From assembly GCA_019638385.1 (NCBI GenBank), contig JAHBTW010000005.1:62001-126000 (forward strand): 64,000 bases of DNA, in the 5' to 3' direction. Made by a program: the position numbers and the translations under genes. Origin of the DNA: Saprospiraceae bacterium (GTDB lineage Bacteria > Bacteroidota > Bacteroidia > Chitinophagales > Saprospiraceae). Positions 1 to 11,033 of this stretch are shown here, piece after piece (the first letter of the stretch is position 1; every line of letters starts with the position of its first letter). A model generated the notes under the pieces. The model was not told the origin of the DNA and ran no database searches. It saw only the letters and a program-made list of their open reading frames with translations.

Positions 1-2434
1 ACAGCCCGGTATAGACGTAGTATCCCGATCCGTAACGGGCCACTAAAAGGCTGCCGTCTTTGGGCGTTTCGCCGGTGTCGTTGAGGGAAAGTACGGCGTC
101 GAAGGCTTTGTCCCATTCGCCGGGGAAGTAAAGGCCCCGCTCCTGCACCCAGCCGTCAAAGTCTTTGGCCGTGATTTTGTTGGGCACGTTCAACACCGGA
201 TGCTGGGGCAACAGGAATCGCACTTCGGCGTCCTCTTCCGCCACGCGGTCGCGGGAAATTTTCATCGGAAAAGGCGCTATTTGGTCTTGCGGCAGCACTA
301 AGTCGCCGGTGGTGTTGTACTGCACGATGAGGTTGCCGCCCTGCTCCACATACTCCATGAGTTTGGGTTGGTGAAACTTGAGGCGATCCACGGTATTGTA
401 AGCGCGCACGCCTAGAATCACCGCATCAAAACGGCGCAGGGTTTCAGGAGTGATGTCGGCGTCTTTGAGTTCCGTCACGGTATAGCCGATTTGGCGCAAG
501 CCGGCCGGCGCTTCGTCGCCTGCGCCCATGATGTAGCCGATTTCGGCGCCTGCTTTGCGCAGATCAATCATGGCGATTTTGGCCCGCGAGCGGCGCAATA
601 CGGTTTGGGTCGGAATGTGGTCGTAAGCAATGGTCACGATTTCCTGATTGTACGCCTTGCCGCCCACGGTTACTTTCGGCGACAGGTAGCCCTCGCTTTC
701 GCCGGCAGGCGGAAAAAGCGAAAAGCGCAGCGTCTGTTCTTCCGATTTGAGTTGGAGTTGAAACGACTTGCTCGTCGGCTCCATGCGCCAGCCGCTCGGA
801 AGCTCCCATTCCACCACGCCCTCCACATTCGGCGCACCGGATTTCAGGGTCAGTTCGATGGTTTTCGGTTCCTGCCCGGCAAACACATACACGCCTTCCC
901 GGATATTGGCAAACACCGGCGGCGTAATTTCAAAGGGCTGATACACCTCGCCTTTGGCCGGGTCGCCTTTTTTGTGTACCACTTCCGTTTCCCACACAAA
1001 CGGCTGTCCCTCAATGAGCAGATCAAACTGCACCTTCGCGAGGCGGGGCGTTTCGGGCAGTCCGCGCAGGCGCTGATCCTCTACGGTATAGAGGCCGGTT
1101 TCCCAGGGCGTGTTGAGCCAGTAAGCATTGGAGTTGGGAAAATCGGCGGGAATGCGCAGGGTCTTTTTGGTTAGAAATCGCTCGTTGTCGGCCAGCGGGT
1201 GTTGCAGCACCGTGTCGGCGCCGGCGGGAAAGGAGCGGATGCCCCGCAGTTCCATGGCCACCGGAGAGCGGTTGATGATCTCGATGTTGAGCGCGATGTC
1301 GCCGCCGGGCGTTGCCGAAAAATCTGCCGCCACCGCCTCCGCAAACAAACCGGTGCAGGCGGCAATCACCGCTTCTATTTCCTGTTGTTTCACACCTTTC
1401 CAATAGCCGGCGGGCAATGCCTGTATGAGGCGGTACGCCTGCAAGAGTTTCGGGAGAGAGGCATAGGGGCGGTCGAAGCGGTATTCTTTTTCCACATCGG
1501 CGAGCAGCCGGCCGATGGGTTCGCCGCCCGATAGGCGGGTCCAGGTGGTATTGATGCCATCGAAGGGATTGCTGCGATCGGCAGGCATATCGCCTTTGAG
1601 CAGTTCGAGGTATTCGAGTTCCGAACCGCGCGTACCCACGGAGCCGAAGCCCTGACAACGGTGCATGCTGCGGCTTTCGGCGGCCATTTCGGTGTTGGAT
1701 TTTCCTTTCATGGGATAAAACACGCCGAGGTCCATACTGATGAAATTGGACTTGTCGGCCTTTTCAAAATTTTCGCGACTGCGGAAAAACCACCAGGAAG
1801 TATTGAAAAACAAGCGGCGCGGCTGCCAGGGCGATACATGCGCCAACTGTTCGGGAAACGCGTTGCGGTCGGCTGTTTTTTCAAACAACTCAAAAGACAA
1901 CACCGCCGAAGCCGTGTGGTGGCCGTGCGTAGTGCCCGCACTGCGGTGATCGAAGCGGTTGATGATGATGTCGGGCTGCCATTGGCGGATGGCCCATACC
2001 ACGTCGGAGGAGATGGCCTCGCGCCCCCAAATTTGGAAGGTTTCGTCGGGGTGTTTGGAATAACCGAAATCATTGGCGCGGGTAAACAACTGCCAGCCGC
2101 CGTCAATGCGCCGCGCGCCGAGGAGTTCCTGCGTGCGCAGCAGGCCGAGCAATTCGCTCATTTCCGTGCCGATGAGATTTTGCCCGCCGTCGCCGCGCGT
2201 GATGGAAAGATAAGCCGTGTTGGCCTTCACCTCGTTGGCTAAGTAGCTGATCATACGGGTATTTTCATCATCGGGATGAGCAGCCACATAGAGCGCCGAG
2301 CCGAGAAAGTTGAGTTTTTGCATCGCCTCGTATATATCAGCGGAGGTCATGCGCTTGGGCGCTTGCGCGACAGCGGCCACGGCAAAAACAATGGAAAAGA
2401 CAAATGATAGCAGGATGTGCAGTCGGGTGTTCAT
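1..2434 (-). CDS. PIG-L family deacetylase, secreted (partial at left edge)
   Basis: The reading frame stays open from an ATG at 2434 to base 1, so the C-terminus lies outside the window. The N-terminus is a Sec signal peptide (hydrophobic to about residue 23, then AQA). The motif AHPDDEN at residues 52-58 is the zinc-binding and catalytic signature of the PIG-L/LmbE deacetylases, and THGHHTASA further on is the second metal-binding region. The family removes acetyl groups from N-acetylglucosamine-type substrates. The roughly 500 residues after the catalytic domain include beta-rich segments and a ThuA/GATase-like stretch (DAVILGVRAYN), as in the large 800-residue Bacteroidota PIG-L proteins. 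The substrate is unknown. The gene follows the CHU_C protein gene by 86 bases in the same direction. Confidence 0.9.
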   Translation of the reverse strand, partial: MNTRLHILLSFVFSIVFAVAAVAQAPKRMTSADIYEAMQKLNFLGSALYVAAHPDDENTRMISYLANEVKANTAYLSITRGDGGQNLIGTEMSELLGLLRTQELLGARRIDGGWQLFTRANDFGYSKHPDETFQIWGREAISSDVVWAIRQWQPDIIINRFDHRSAGTTHGHHTASAVLSFELFEKTADRNAFPEQLAHVSPWQPRRLFFNTSWWFFRSRENFEKADKSNFISMDLGVFYPMKGKSNTEMAAESRSMHRCQGFGSVGTRGSELEYLELLKGDMPADRSNPFDGINTTWTRLSGGEPIGRLLADVEKEYRFDRPYASLPKLLQAYRLIQALPAGYWKGVKQQEIEAVIAACTGLFAEAVAADFSATPGGDIALNIEIINRSPVAMELRGIRSFPAGADTVLQHPLADNERFLTKKTLRIPADFPNSNAYWLNTPWETGLYTVEDQRLRGLPETPRLAKVQFDLLIEGQPFVWETEVVHKKGDPAKGEVYQPFEITPPVFANIREGVYVFAGQEPKTIELTLKSGAPNVEGVVEWELPSGWRMEPTSKSFQLQLKSEEQTLRFSLFPPAGESEGYLSPKVTVGGKAYNQEIVTIAYDHIPTQTVLRRSRAKIAMIDLRKAGAEIGYIMGAGDEAPAGLRQIGYTVTELKDADITPETLRRFDAVILGVRAYNTVDRLKFHQPKLMEYVEQGGNLIVQYNTTGDLVLPQDQIAPFPMKISRDRVAEEDAEVRFLLPQHPVLNVPNKITAKDFDGWVQERGLYFPGEWDKAFDAVLSLNDTGETPKDGSLLVARYGSGYYVYTGL

Positions 2435-2520
2435 GAAATACAAAGTTTTGGCCGGTAAAGATAGGAGAAGCCGACCGGATAACGCCAAAAAGGATGATTT
2501 AACCCAAAAAAACGAACCGG

Positions 2521-5500
2521 CTACCGCATCAGCATCGCCTCCCCGCTTGCGCGTTCCGTTTGTCCGTCGGCGCGCTCCCATTCTATGGTGTAAATATACA
2601 GACCGGCATTGGCCGGGCGGCCGCGCACGGCGCCGTCCCAACCGAGACTCTCCACATTGGGGGAGAAGTTTAACCGCTCAAACACCGCAGCGCCCCAGCG
2701 ATCGAACACCCGGAAGCTGCGCACCGTCGCAACGCCATCGCCGGCAAACACCGCGAGCCAATCGTTGATGCCGTCGCCGTTGGGCGAAAAGGCATTGGGG
2801 ACATATACCGGCGCTCGTCCATCCACGAGGATGGTGAGCGCGTCGCGCAATTCGCAACCGGGCGCTATGCGCAGTATCAGTTCATAGCGGGTGCTGCGCG
2901 GGGGCATTGCCCTGACGACAGCACAAGTATCGCAGTCTAAACCTTGAGGCGGTTGCCAGCTAAATTGCGCGCTCTGCGGCCACAAGCCCTGCGGTTGCAG
3001 GCGAACCGCCTGTCCGAGGCGAATGCTCGTGTCGCGGCCCAATTCCAACAACCATTGCGGCGACGCCGGTACGGTCACCTCCTCCGTCGTGCCGCAACCT
3101 GTTGAGTCTTCTATTCGCAACAAAAACACACCCTCCGGCAAGGCAAGCGGCACATCGGCCGGTTGCAGGGCATCGCCCGATAGCCCGATGCGGTACGGCG
3201 GCGTCCCACCCTGTGCCTGATCCAGAAAAACCTGTCCCGGCAGCCCTTCGCAGGGCGGGGTCTGCACCGAAAACTGCCCCCGCACCGCTTCATCGGCAAT
3301 GCCGATGGAATCGGTAGCCGTGCAGCCTTGCGCATCGGTCACCGTGAGGTAGTACCAGCCGGGCACGGCGGTCGTCAATGCCGGCGCCGTGCTGCCGTCT
3401 GACCAAAGATAGGCGCTCAGACCGGGAGCAGCAGCCAACACCACCGCGCCTCCGTCGCAGAGGCTGCCCGATGCGCTCAGGCCGGGCGTCGGCGCCGGCA
3501 GCAGACTCAACTGCAATACGGCTGTGCTGTCGCAGCCCGGCGGCAGCGGAATGACGGCTGTATAAGTGCCCGCCTGTGTGAGCGTTTGGCCATGAAACGA
3601 ATAGCTTCCCTCCGGACATATAGCCGCCGAGGTGACCGACTCCCGACGAATGACCTCCAAGGTGAGGCAGCGCGTGGAATCACAGCCGTTGGAGGCCGTG
3701 AACACCCGGCACAAGGTGGTATCGGTCGTGAGTGTCGTGCCGTAAAAGTCGTAGCTGTCGCCGAAGCATATTTGTTGAATTTCCGCTATGCGGAAGGTAT
3801 CGCGGAAGTCGAGCGCGATGCAGTGCAGCGAATCGCAGCCGGCCGTTGTAAAGTAGGTACGGCACAGCAGCGTGTCGGTGGTATAAACAGCGCCTTCAAA
3901 CACAAAGGTCTCGCCCCGGCACAGCGATTCGGTTTGCGTCACCGCTACCTGCGGCGCGCCGTCGAGGCTTATGCTTGCGGAAGCCGTACAGCCCCGCGCA
4001 TCGCTGAGGGCTAAGCTGTACGCGCCCGCTGGAATACCGGTGAGTAAACTGTCGGCGCCGCCGGTACTCCACCCGTAACTATACGGCGGCGTACCGCCGG
4101 AAACAATGGCCGCTACACTGCCCGTGTTGCCGCACACAAAAGCTATCGGCGCTTGCAGGGCGAGTTGCAGCGAATCGGGTTGGGGAAGGTACAAGGTGTC
4201 GGAGTTGGCGCAGCCGGTAGCATCGGTAACGGTGAGCGGATAGGCTCCGGCGGGGAGACCGCTGAGGGTGGCGTCCTGTTGGCCGCCGGCCCATTGGAAG
4301 GTATAAGGCCCTGTGCCGCCCCGGCCGGCGATGCTGAGCGCCCCGTCGGAAAAACCGAAACACGACACGGTGTCTATGGCAGTTGCTTCGGCGCGGATGG
4401 CCGCATTGCCGATGGGCAGATACGCCGTGGAGGTGGTACTGCGATACATCCAGGCGAAAGCCTGCGCCCTTGCCTCCCGCACCCCGTGGGTGGGCAGCAC
4501 CGCATCGTTGCGGTAGCGCACAGCGGCCAGTGCCGACTCAAAATCGGCAAACGTAGCCGAGCCCGTATCCACTAAGGTGAGTACCGGTGTGCCGGAGCCG
4601 AATACCGCAAGGTTGGGCGCTGCGGCTAATTCCAAATACTCCTGCCCTGCATCCAGGATGCCAATGAGCCTGATACGAATGGAATCGAGCGGCACGCCGG
4701 CCCACACCGCTGTGAGCGGCGCGGCAATCGGCAGCGGCCCGAAACAGGCCGTATCGGCCCGAAAATCCTGGCCCGGCAGCCCGGAGAGGTCTTGTGCGTC
4801 GAGGTCGAGCGTAAAAGAACAGGGTGGCAATATGCACTCCTCGCGGGCAGCAGCAGCAGTGATGGCTTTGTCGAAAGTGCATATCTCGCTGAGGCTGTAG
4901 TCGCTGAAATCCAACGAATATATGATACTGGAAGAATCTCTGCGCCCAAAAGCGAAGGTTACGATGCTGTCGCAGCGGTACGGGAAAGACACCAGCGCAT
5001 CTATAGGCGGCGTGCCCGGCGGAAACTGAGCCACCTCCACCGTGTTGCCGGGGTTGTCCACATCCACAAGGGCTAAAGAATTGCTCACCGTGCTGAGAAA
5101 AACCTCCCCGTTGCGATAAGTGATGCCCCCCGCCGAAGCTAAGCCCGGCGGCAGCGCGCCCCGGTAGTCCATGCTGCTGTCGGCAGGATTGAACAGCGTG
5201 ATGCCCTGCCCTGCGGCATAAATGAGGCCGAAATAGTCGCAAGTCATGGCATTGAGGATGGTGTCGTTGGGGGAAGGGGCAAAAACCGGGCCGGAGCCGA
5301 CCAATACCGTATCTGTGTGAATAATTGGCGTATAAACAAACACGGACCAAAACCAGCCGTACCAGGGAGGATTAAAATCCCTGCGAAAATAAAACCACGG
5401 AGTGTTATTTACAATCGTCAGGCTATAATGATAGGCATCAGAAAGCCCTACCCGGGAAGCGGTGCAACTTTCAAAATCAAAATAAGCAGTACTGGTCCGA

Positions 5501-5604
5501 TCATTGCTTTGCTCAAAGGATATCCAGCATTTCTGCGTGTGTGCCGTGAAGGAGAAAAACAGAAAACCGAGCAGTGAACAAAAGCGAACAAGTGGATTGC
5601 GCAT
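2521..5604 (-). CDS. T9SS type B sorted protein with SprB-like repeats
   Basis: This is a 1027-residue secreted protein with a signal peptide ending near THTQ at residue 24. Residues of about 25-290 look like a beta-propeller-type domain. The middle carries SprB/PKD-like modules (PYTFQWAGG, PPYSYGWSTGG, LSAYLWSDGS), each ending in a TVTDAxGC-type strand. Between them are three Cys-containing modules with GCDS. The C-terminal 90 residues begin VYVPNAFSPNGDGIND, which is the gliding-motility-associated (CHU_C) type B sorting domain that directs export by T9SS and retention at the cell surface. It follows the 1779-residue T9SS protein by 40 bases and may share its transcript. The ligand is unknown; adhesion or cell-surface structure is an inference. 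Confidence 0.9.
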   Translation of the reverse strand: MRNPLVRFCSLLGFLFFSFTAHTQKCWISFEQSNDRTSTAYFDFESCTASRVGLSDAYHYSLTIVNNTPWFYFRRDFNPPWYGWFWSVFVYTPIIHTDTVLVGSGPVFAPSPNDTILNAMTCDYFGLIYAAGQGITLFNPADSSMDYRGALPPGLASAGGITYRNGEVFLSTVSNSLALVDVDNPGNTVEVAQFPPGTPPIDALVSFPYRCDSIVTFAFGRRDSSSIIYSLDFSDYSLSEICTFDKAITAAAAREECILPPCSFTLDLDAQDLSGLPGQDFRADTACFGPLPIAAPLTAVWAGVPLDSIRIRLIGILDAGQEYLELAAAPNLAVFGSGTPVLTLVDTGSATFADFESALAAVRYRNDAVLPTHGVREARAQAFAWMYRSTTSTAYLPIGNAAIRAEATAIDTVSCFGFSDGALSIAGRGGTGPYTFQWAGGQQDATLSGLPAGAYPLTVTDATGCANSDTLYLPQPDSLQLALQAPIAFVCGNTGSVAAIVSGGTPPYSYGWSTGGADSLLTGIPAGAYSLALSDARGCTASASISLDGAPQVAVTQTESLCRGETFVFEGAVYTTDTLLCRTYFTTAGCDSLHCIALDFRDTFRIAEIQQICFGDSYDFYGTTLTTDTTLCRVFTASNGCDSTRCLTLEVIRRESVTSAAICPEGSYSFHGQTLTQAGTYTAVIPLPPGCDSTAVLQLSLLPAPTPGLSASGSLCDGGAVVLAAAPGLSAYLWSDGSTAPALTTAVPGWYYLTVTDAQGCTATDSIGIADEAVRGQFSVQTPPCEGLPGQVFLDQAQGGTPPYRIGLSGDALQPADVPLALPEGVFLLRIEDSTGCGTTEEVTVPASPQWLLELGRDTSIRLGQAVRLQPQGLWPQSAQFSWQPPQGLDCDTCAVVRAMPPRSTRYELILRIAPGCELRDALTILVDGRAPVYVPNAFSPNGDGINDWLAVFAGDGVATVRSFRVFDRWGAAVFERLNFSPNVESLGWDGAVRGRPANAGLYIYTIEWERADGQTERASGEAMLMR

Positions 5605-5644
5605 CCTTCATGATGTTAAGACCAAGTGAAATATTGGTTCCTCT

Positions 5645-8600
5645 CTATAGTTTGACCATTAACCGTGCGGTATGATGCCCTGTTTCATCCCTCATTAGTA
5701 CACTATAGATGCCCGGGGCAAGTCCTGCCGGCGGATTCAGCGTCAACCGGTTTTCGCCGGGCTGTAGGGTCGTTTCCATTTGAAAAACAGAAAACCCTAA
5801 AATATCTATGATGTAAAGATAGACACTAGTACTCGTATCGGCTGTGATGTCAACAAAAATTTCCCGAGTGAAAGGATTGGGCCATGCTTTTTGGAGCGCC
5901 CAGCCCCCTGTTGCGGAATTTTCTCCCACATCAGGCATTAACACCGTTTCTTCTTCAATGGCACCGACAGGTCGGGTTGGATCTTCTGTTAATGCCATAA
6001 TTACAAAACAATCGGGATAATCGGTACAAGGAGGGTTCGCATAATCGTAAAATTCCCAGTTTTGTTGTCCGGCAAGCGGGCATCGGCGAAGAATTCTACA
6101 AGATCCGGGGATGGAAACCCTGTCCATACAATATTCCCAACGAGGCTCGAACCCAATTTCCCATTCTATTGGCTGGCCCTGAATTACCGATGTACGATCA
6201 ATGCAGAAGGTTCGGGTTACACACTCCACGGGATCGTCTCTCAACTCAACAGCAGATATGACCCTGATTTCAGATAGCAGATCGCATATAACCTCAATCG
6301 TACACCCTTCTTCTGTATCTAAATTAAGGTTGAAGTCGGTATAGATTACACCGGGACTTGGGTCACAGACATTTCCATACTCATCTCCGTCGCAATTCAA
6401 TTGATCCGGGTTGTAGGTGAGAGGGCAATTGTCCTCACCATCAGGTATGCCGTCACCATCACTGTCCTGATCTTCTTGTACACAAATTGACTCTACATAG
6501 ATAGGAAGCCCTAGCTGAGGATTAAAAGTTAATTGAGATTCCTCAATTCCGGGATATTCCCCCCATATATTAAACAGGCATCCTTTTCGATCACCGTCAA
6601 CATATTCGTAATATGGGGTCCCAGGAAGGATGGTAATTAGTACCGGCAATCCGGGTTGTCCACTAGGGCATTCTCCCAAAATTTTGCCTCCTCCTCTACA
6701 AGGGTCGTCGCAAACTTCAGGTATGTATCTAAGCCTATGGACTGTTTCGCCTCCTGTTTGATCGCATACGCCCATGAAAGGGTTCTGACAAGACTGGCAA
6801 GAGCCTATTTTTGAATAAACATGTATAGGATTACTGTGATATTGAGCTATGATATAGTCGTCGCCCGGCCAGATTACTTCATCTACTAAGCCTTCCTTAC
6901 ACACTTTTTGATCAAAGCTTGAACAAACATCGGGAAATTGGCAACCGAAAACATCTGTTAAGCGCAAGCAATATAAACCGGGAGGGTCTTGGTTAAAACC
7001 GTAAATCCTGTGTTCGCTCAACGGGCCTTCAATTTTGAGGCGGATATCATTTTGTATGAGCGATGGAGCAATCCAATTGGTTATTCCCGTTTCACGAACT
7101 TCAAAATCGGGAGGTCCTAAATACTCTACATGAACAGGCGTTCCACCAAGAATAGATAGCCCGATGCTTCCAAAGCTAAATCCTGAAAAACTGTTATCTA
7201 ATTTCAGCCCATTGAAAATAATCTTGGTTTGCTCAAACAAATTGTCGCGACATCTGTCCTGTGTGCGCGCATCGACATTAAACATGCCAACATGACTACA
7301 ATCCATCGGTGCATTGAAGAAAACCCGGCGGCCGCAAAAATCAGTCACTTGCAAACTGTACACGCCCTGCTGCGTGAGACCGGCAATAGACAATGTATTG
7401 GCTGTGAATCCACCCGGACCGGTCCATTTAAATTCATACGGAGGAGTACCGTTGGCAACGTCCATATTGATGGCGCCGGGAGGGTCGCCCGGATCACCGA
7501 TCGGGATGACGCTCACAATGGATAATCGGGGCGTCCCGCCTCCTGAGGCTGTTGAACAAAACGGAACCTGAAAATGGCGAATGATCCTGCAACCGGTAGT
7601 ATTGGTAATGGTAATGGAATACGGCCCCGGAGATAAGCCGGTTAAGGTATGGGAAGTAAAATTCCCTGATGCAGTCGTGCCGTTACTCCAGGCGTAAGTA
7701 AAAGGCCCCTGACCGCTCAGTGTAACTTTAATGCTCCCGTAGTTTTCTGTTAGAATGTACCCGGATGCCGCAATGATATGAACATCCTCAATTTCAAAAT
7801 TCGGCTCTACATAGTCCACATCAAAACACGCCGGGGGGGCCGTGCAACCGTTACCGTCCGAAACCGTCACACAATATTGTCCGGCAGACAAGTTATGTAT
7901 ATGGTTTCCTGTTGCTCCGTTACTCCAATTTCTCTGAGGAGAAAACCCGTTCCACACAAACGAAAAAGGGGAAAGACTAATGGAAACACTGCCGGTTCCT
8001 TCTCCGCACTGGTTTTGAACAGTTCCGGTTATTTGCACTTCATAATCAACCGCAGGGATTTCAAAAGAAAAGACTTTGCTACAGGTTGTTCCCTGTCTGG
8101 TAACCGTGACATTGTAAGGTCCGGCTGTAAGAGCAACTCGTGTGGACAAGGATAATGGTATGAATCCGTCACTCCATTTATAGGTATAAGCATTATCATC
8201 CAAGACGCCGACTTGTACTTTGCCGTTGGCATTGCCGCAATATGCAGGAAGTACCTGAACCAAAGTCACCTCAAAATCAATATCCTCCACTTCTGCAATT
8301 TGGATCACTTCGCAGCCGTAAGCATTGGTAATGGTAACTGTGTACATGCCCGGCGTCAGGTTGGTGATGTCTTCAGTAGTAGCGCCGTTGCTCCAAAGAA
8401 ATGAAGGAGGATAAGCCGGGGGCGAACTGACGCTGATGTTGACGGCGCCGCCCTGCCCCGCGCATGCGGGCGTGACAACCGGATCGCCCAATACGATTTC
8501 CGCATTGGTATTGGAACTGCCTACACTAAACACTAAGGAAGACGTATTTCCACAGGCATCGGTGACGGTAAATGTGTAATTGCCGGGCAATGCCTGATTG

Positions 8601-10984
8601 AGAAAAGGCTGATTGCCGCCCACAGGTTGTCCGCTTTTGTCGTCCATCCACAAGAAACTCAAAGGCCCCAGACCGCCCGTTACTTGTACCACAACAGAGC
8701 CGGTGGCTGTTATGCCGCAGGCGTTGTTTACTGTCGCGTTACCTACTGTAACAGGAGGCGCTTCGGGTACGGTGAAGCAGGCTGTAAAGCTCTCTCCGCA
8801 AGCATCGGTTACTGTGACCGAATGGCAAATACCGGCAGGAAGCCCCAACGCCACTGCGCCGGTTTGTCCGTTGGCCCATACATATTCATAGGGCGCGCGG
8901 CCACCCAAAGCGGATACCGTGATGCGGCCGTTGGACTGCCCCGGACAAGCCGCGCGAGTGGAAACTACCGTCAAATGCAGCGCCGCTTCCGATTGGATCA
9001 CAGGCGTGCAATACTCAACCTCCTGCATGCACTGCAACTCCGTCACCGTAAAGCAGTAGCTTTGCCCGGCTTCAATGCCGGCCATACACAGATTGTCGGA
9101 GCCGTCGGGCCAGGAAACTACTAATGGAAAATCCGTACTGCCCGGCAAGCAAAGCATTCCGTCGGCCTGCCCCGGACAAGGCGGGGTGATGAGGAGCAAG
9201 TCCTCTATCAAATCCTCCAACGCCTTACACATAAAGAAACACTCTTGTACCACGCATCCGGCGGCATCCGCAACCTTGAGGCAATAAGACCCCGGATCCA
9301 GACCGCTAACCTGCGCTGCGTCCGAAATAAAACCGCCCGGCCCTTCCCACAAGTAAGTATAGGGCATTGTGCCGCCCTGTATGCTTGCCGAAGCGGAAAA
9401 GTTCTCCGGGTTGACCGCAATGTTAAGCCGCATGCATGCCCGCCGCAGGGTATGTACATTGTCGGCGCCCGCGCCGGACACCGGAGGCGACCAGACACAA
9501 CTGGGCATGTACTCAGGCACATCGGCGCAGGCAGTCATGTTTGCGCTCGCACTGCGCAAGTCGAACAAGGCATTCCCGTTGAGGTCTTCTCCGCTAAACA
9601 CAAAGGTTTCTTCAATGCGGCCATTCTGGACGATGCCGGAAAATACAGTGGGAAGATAAGTAAACGACCAGATATTCCCACCGACATTTGACCCGACAGT
9701 GTTGAATAGATTTAAAGAGATTACAGAAGGATTCGCCGCCATCGCCTCGCTAAACTCCGCTTCCAGTCGCAGGCCGTATTGCCCTGCTGCGATGTTGTCA
9801 AACAGGGGCTGTGTGATGAAGATCGTATTGGGAACAAAAAACAAACATCCTGTAGCAGTTTCAGCCCAGTGAGCCTCGTAAATGAGTTCTTCGCTGCCGG
9901 CGCCCGCAGGTACGGCGTACATGCGTAGGTGCTTGATATAAGGCATTTTGTCTTGAGGGGCCACAGGCAGGGTATTGAATGTGCCTGTAGCGGTACAGCC
10001 GTTCCCGTCGGTGACGGTGACGGTATATAGCGCGCCGATGACGTTTTGGAGGTCTTCGGCAGTTGAGCCGGTGTTCCATGCAAAGACAAAAGGAGGCGCG
10101 CCCTCTTCCACAGTGATGTCCACACTGCCGTCGGCAGCGCTTACGCACGATGACAACTGCACCGCACCGCTGATGGCAGGCAGCGGGTGCAGAGGCACCG
10201 TAAAATCACCGATGATGCGGCAGTTCCCGGCATCTGTGACGGTGACCTTGAACAAGCCGCTCGAAGCCGGATCCATATCTTCCAGCGGCCAGCCGTTGCT
10301 CCACTGGTAGGTGTAGGGCATCTGCCCGCCGCTCACGCTCATATCAATACTGCCGTCCGATTGCCCCTGGCATACGCCCACGACTTCCGCCGAAATGCTC
10401 ATGGGCTGCTCTTCGGGTATGCTCGCCTCCGACACGCGGGTGCAGCCGCCGCCCTCGGTTATGGTCACACTGAATACGCCTGCACCCACCCCCGTAAGGT
10501 CGCGCCCGGTGCTGCCGTTGCTCCATAAGTAAGTGTAGCCGCTATCGTCGTCGGGGAAAGTGAGTACAATGCGTCCGTTTTCAGAGTCGGGGCAGGCAGG
10601 TTCAGGGGTCAATTCCACTTCCGGCACCCCATCACACGCCGGCACCTCCGCCTCCAGCGTCACCGCGCAGCCGTACGCATTGGTCACGGTGACCGAATAT
10701 TGACCCGGCGTGGGCAGGTCGGCGGGGTTTTGCTCGGTAGAGAGGTAGCCGTCGGGGCCGGCCCAGAGAAAAGTGAACGGGCCGGCGCTGCCTTCGGCGA
10801 TGAGCGAGATGCTACCCATGCCGCCGGAGGGGCAGATGCAGGGGATTTGGTCGCTGGGAATTTCGATGCGGCCACCTTCCTCCGACTGGGCTGCGGCGCT
10901 CCAGGCACACAGCAGGCTACACACTAATACAGAAAGCGCACGCCGCAGGCAGCCGAAGGTTGGAAACAGGGTCTTACTTTGCAT
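5645..10984 (-). CDS. Giant SprB-repeat protein, T9SS type A sorted
   Basis: The 1779-residue product starts with a signal peptide (hydrophobic to about residue 32, AAAQSEE). About 13 SprB-like modules follow, recognisable by PYxYxWSNG and GxYxVTVTDAxGC signatures, for example MPYTYQWSNGW and APYEYVWANGQ. Near residues 1500-1545 an acidic calcium-binding thrombospondin type 3 stretch appears (DSDGDGIPDGEDNCP). The last 80 residues (QKAWPNPFTREIFVDI to the end) form a type A T9SS sorting domain with the usual PNPF start and an L..G.Y.V pattern. SprB itself is the gliding adhesin of Flavobacterium, but repeats of this kind are common in non-gliding surface proteins, so only a surface or adhesive role is claimed. 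The gene begins 49 bases after the propeller gene, in the same direction. Confidence 0.9.
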   Translation of the reverse strand: MQSKTLFPTFGCLRRALSVLVCSLLCAWSAAAQSEEGGRIEIPSDQIPCICPSGGMGSISLIAEGSAGPFTFLWAGPDGYLSTEQNPADLPTPGQYSVTVTNAYGCAVTLEAEVPACDGVPEVELTPEPACPDSENGRIVLTFPDDDSGYTYLWSNGSTGRDLTGVGAGVFSVTITEGGGCTRVSEASIPEEQPMSISAEVVGVCQGQSDGSIDMSVSGGQMPYTYQWSNGWPLEDMDPASSGLFKVTVTDAGNCRIIGDFTVPLHPLPAISGAVQLSSCVSAADGSVDITVEEGAPPFVFAWNTGSTAEDLQNVIGALYTVTVTDGNGCTATGTFNTLPVAPQDKMPYIKHLRMYAVPAGAGSEELIYEAHWAETATGCLFFVPNTIFITQPLFDNIAAGQYGLRLEAEFSEAMAANPSVISLNLFNTVGSNVGGNIWSFTYLPTVFSGIVQNGRIEETFVFSGEDLNGNALFDLRSASANMTACADVPEYMPSCVWSPPVSGAGADNVHTLRRACMRLNIAVNPENFSASASIQGGTMPYTYLWEGPGGFISDAAQVSGLDPGSYCLKVADAAGCVVQECFFMCKALEDLIEDLLLITPPCPGQADGMLCLPGSTDFPLVVSWPDGSDNLCMAGIEAGQSYCFTVTELQCMQEVEYCTPVIQSEAALHLTVVSTRAACPGQSNGRITVSALGGRAPYEYVWANGQTGAVALGLPAGICHSVTVTDACGESFTACFTVPEAPPVTVGNATVNNACGITATGSVVVQVTGGLGPLSFLWMDDKSGQPVGGNQPFLNQALPGNYTFTVTDACGNTSSLVFSVGSSNTNAEIVLGDPVVTPACAGQGGAVNISVSSPPAYPPSFLWSNGATTEDITNLTPGMYTVTITNAYGCEVIQIAEVEDIDFEVTLVQVLPAYCGNANGKVQVGVLDDNAYTYKWSDGFIPLSLSTRVALTAGPYNVTVTRQGTTCSKVFSFEIPAVDYEVQITGTVQNQCGEGTGSVSISLSPFSFVWNGFSPQRNWSNGATGNHIHNLSAGQYCVTVSDGNGCTAPPACFDVDYVEPNFEIEDVHIIAASGYILTENYGSIKVTLSGQGPFTYAWSNGTTASGNFTSHTLTGLSPGPYSITITNTTGCRIIRHFQVPFCSTASGGGTPRLSIVSVIPIGDPGDPPGAINMDVANGTPPYEFKWTGPGGFTANTLSIAGLTQQGVYSLQVTDFCGRRVFFNAPMDCSHVGMFNVDARTQDRCRDNLFEQTKIIFNGLKLDNSFSGFSFGSIGLSILGGTPVHVEYLGPPDFEVRETGITNWIAPSLIQNDIRLKIEGPLSEHRIYGFNQDPPGLYCLRLTDVFGCQFPDVCSSFDQKVCKEGLVDEVIWPGDDYIIAQYHSNPIHVYSKIGSCQSCQNPFMGVCDQTGGETVHRLRYIPEVCDDPCRGGGKILGECPSGQPGLPVLITILPGTPYYEYVDGDRKGCLFNIWGEYPGIEESQLTFNPQLGLPIYVESICVQEDQDSDGDGIPDGEDNCPLTYNPDQLNCDGDEYGNVCDPSPGVIYTDFNLNLDTEEGCTIEVICDLLSEIRVISAVELRDDPVECVTRTFCIDRTSVIQGQPIEWEIGFEPRWEYCMDRVSIPGSCRILRRCPLAGQQNWEFYDYANPPCTDYPDCFVIMALTEDPTRPVGAIEEETVLMPDVGENSATGGWALQKAWPNPFTREIFVDITADTSTSVYLYIIDILGFSVFQMETTLQPGENRLTLNPPAGLAPGIYSVLMRDETGHHTARLMVKL

Positions 10985-11033
10985 AAGCTCAGGTTTTTAG
11001 TTGGGTTGATACTTGTTGGTTATCAGTTCGTTT

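Noticed and set aside
4538..5350. Long minus-strand open frame inside the CHU_C protein gene
   Set aside because: It is a second frame on the same strand, with no family signature; the overlapping protein has clear domains.
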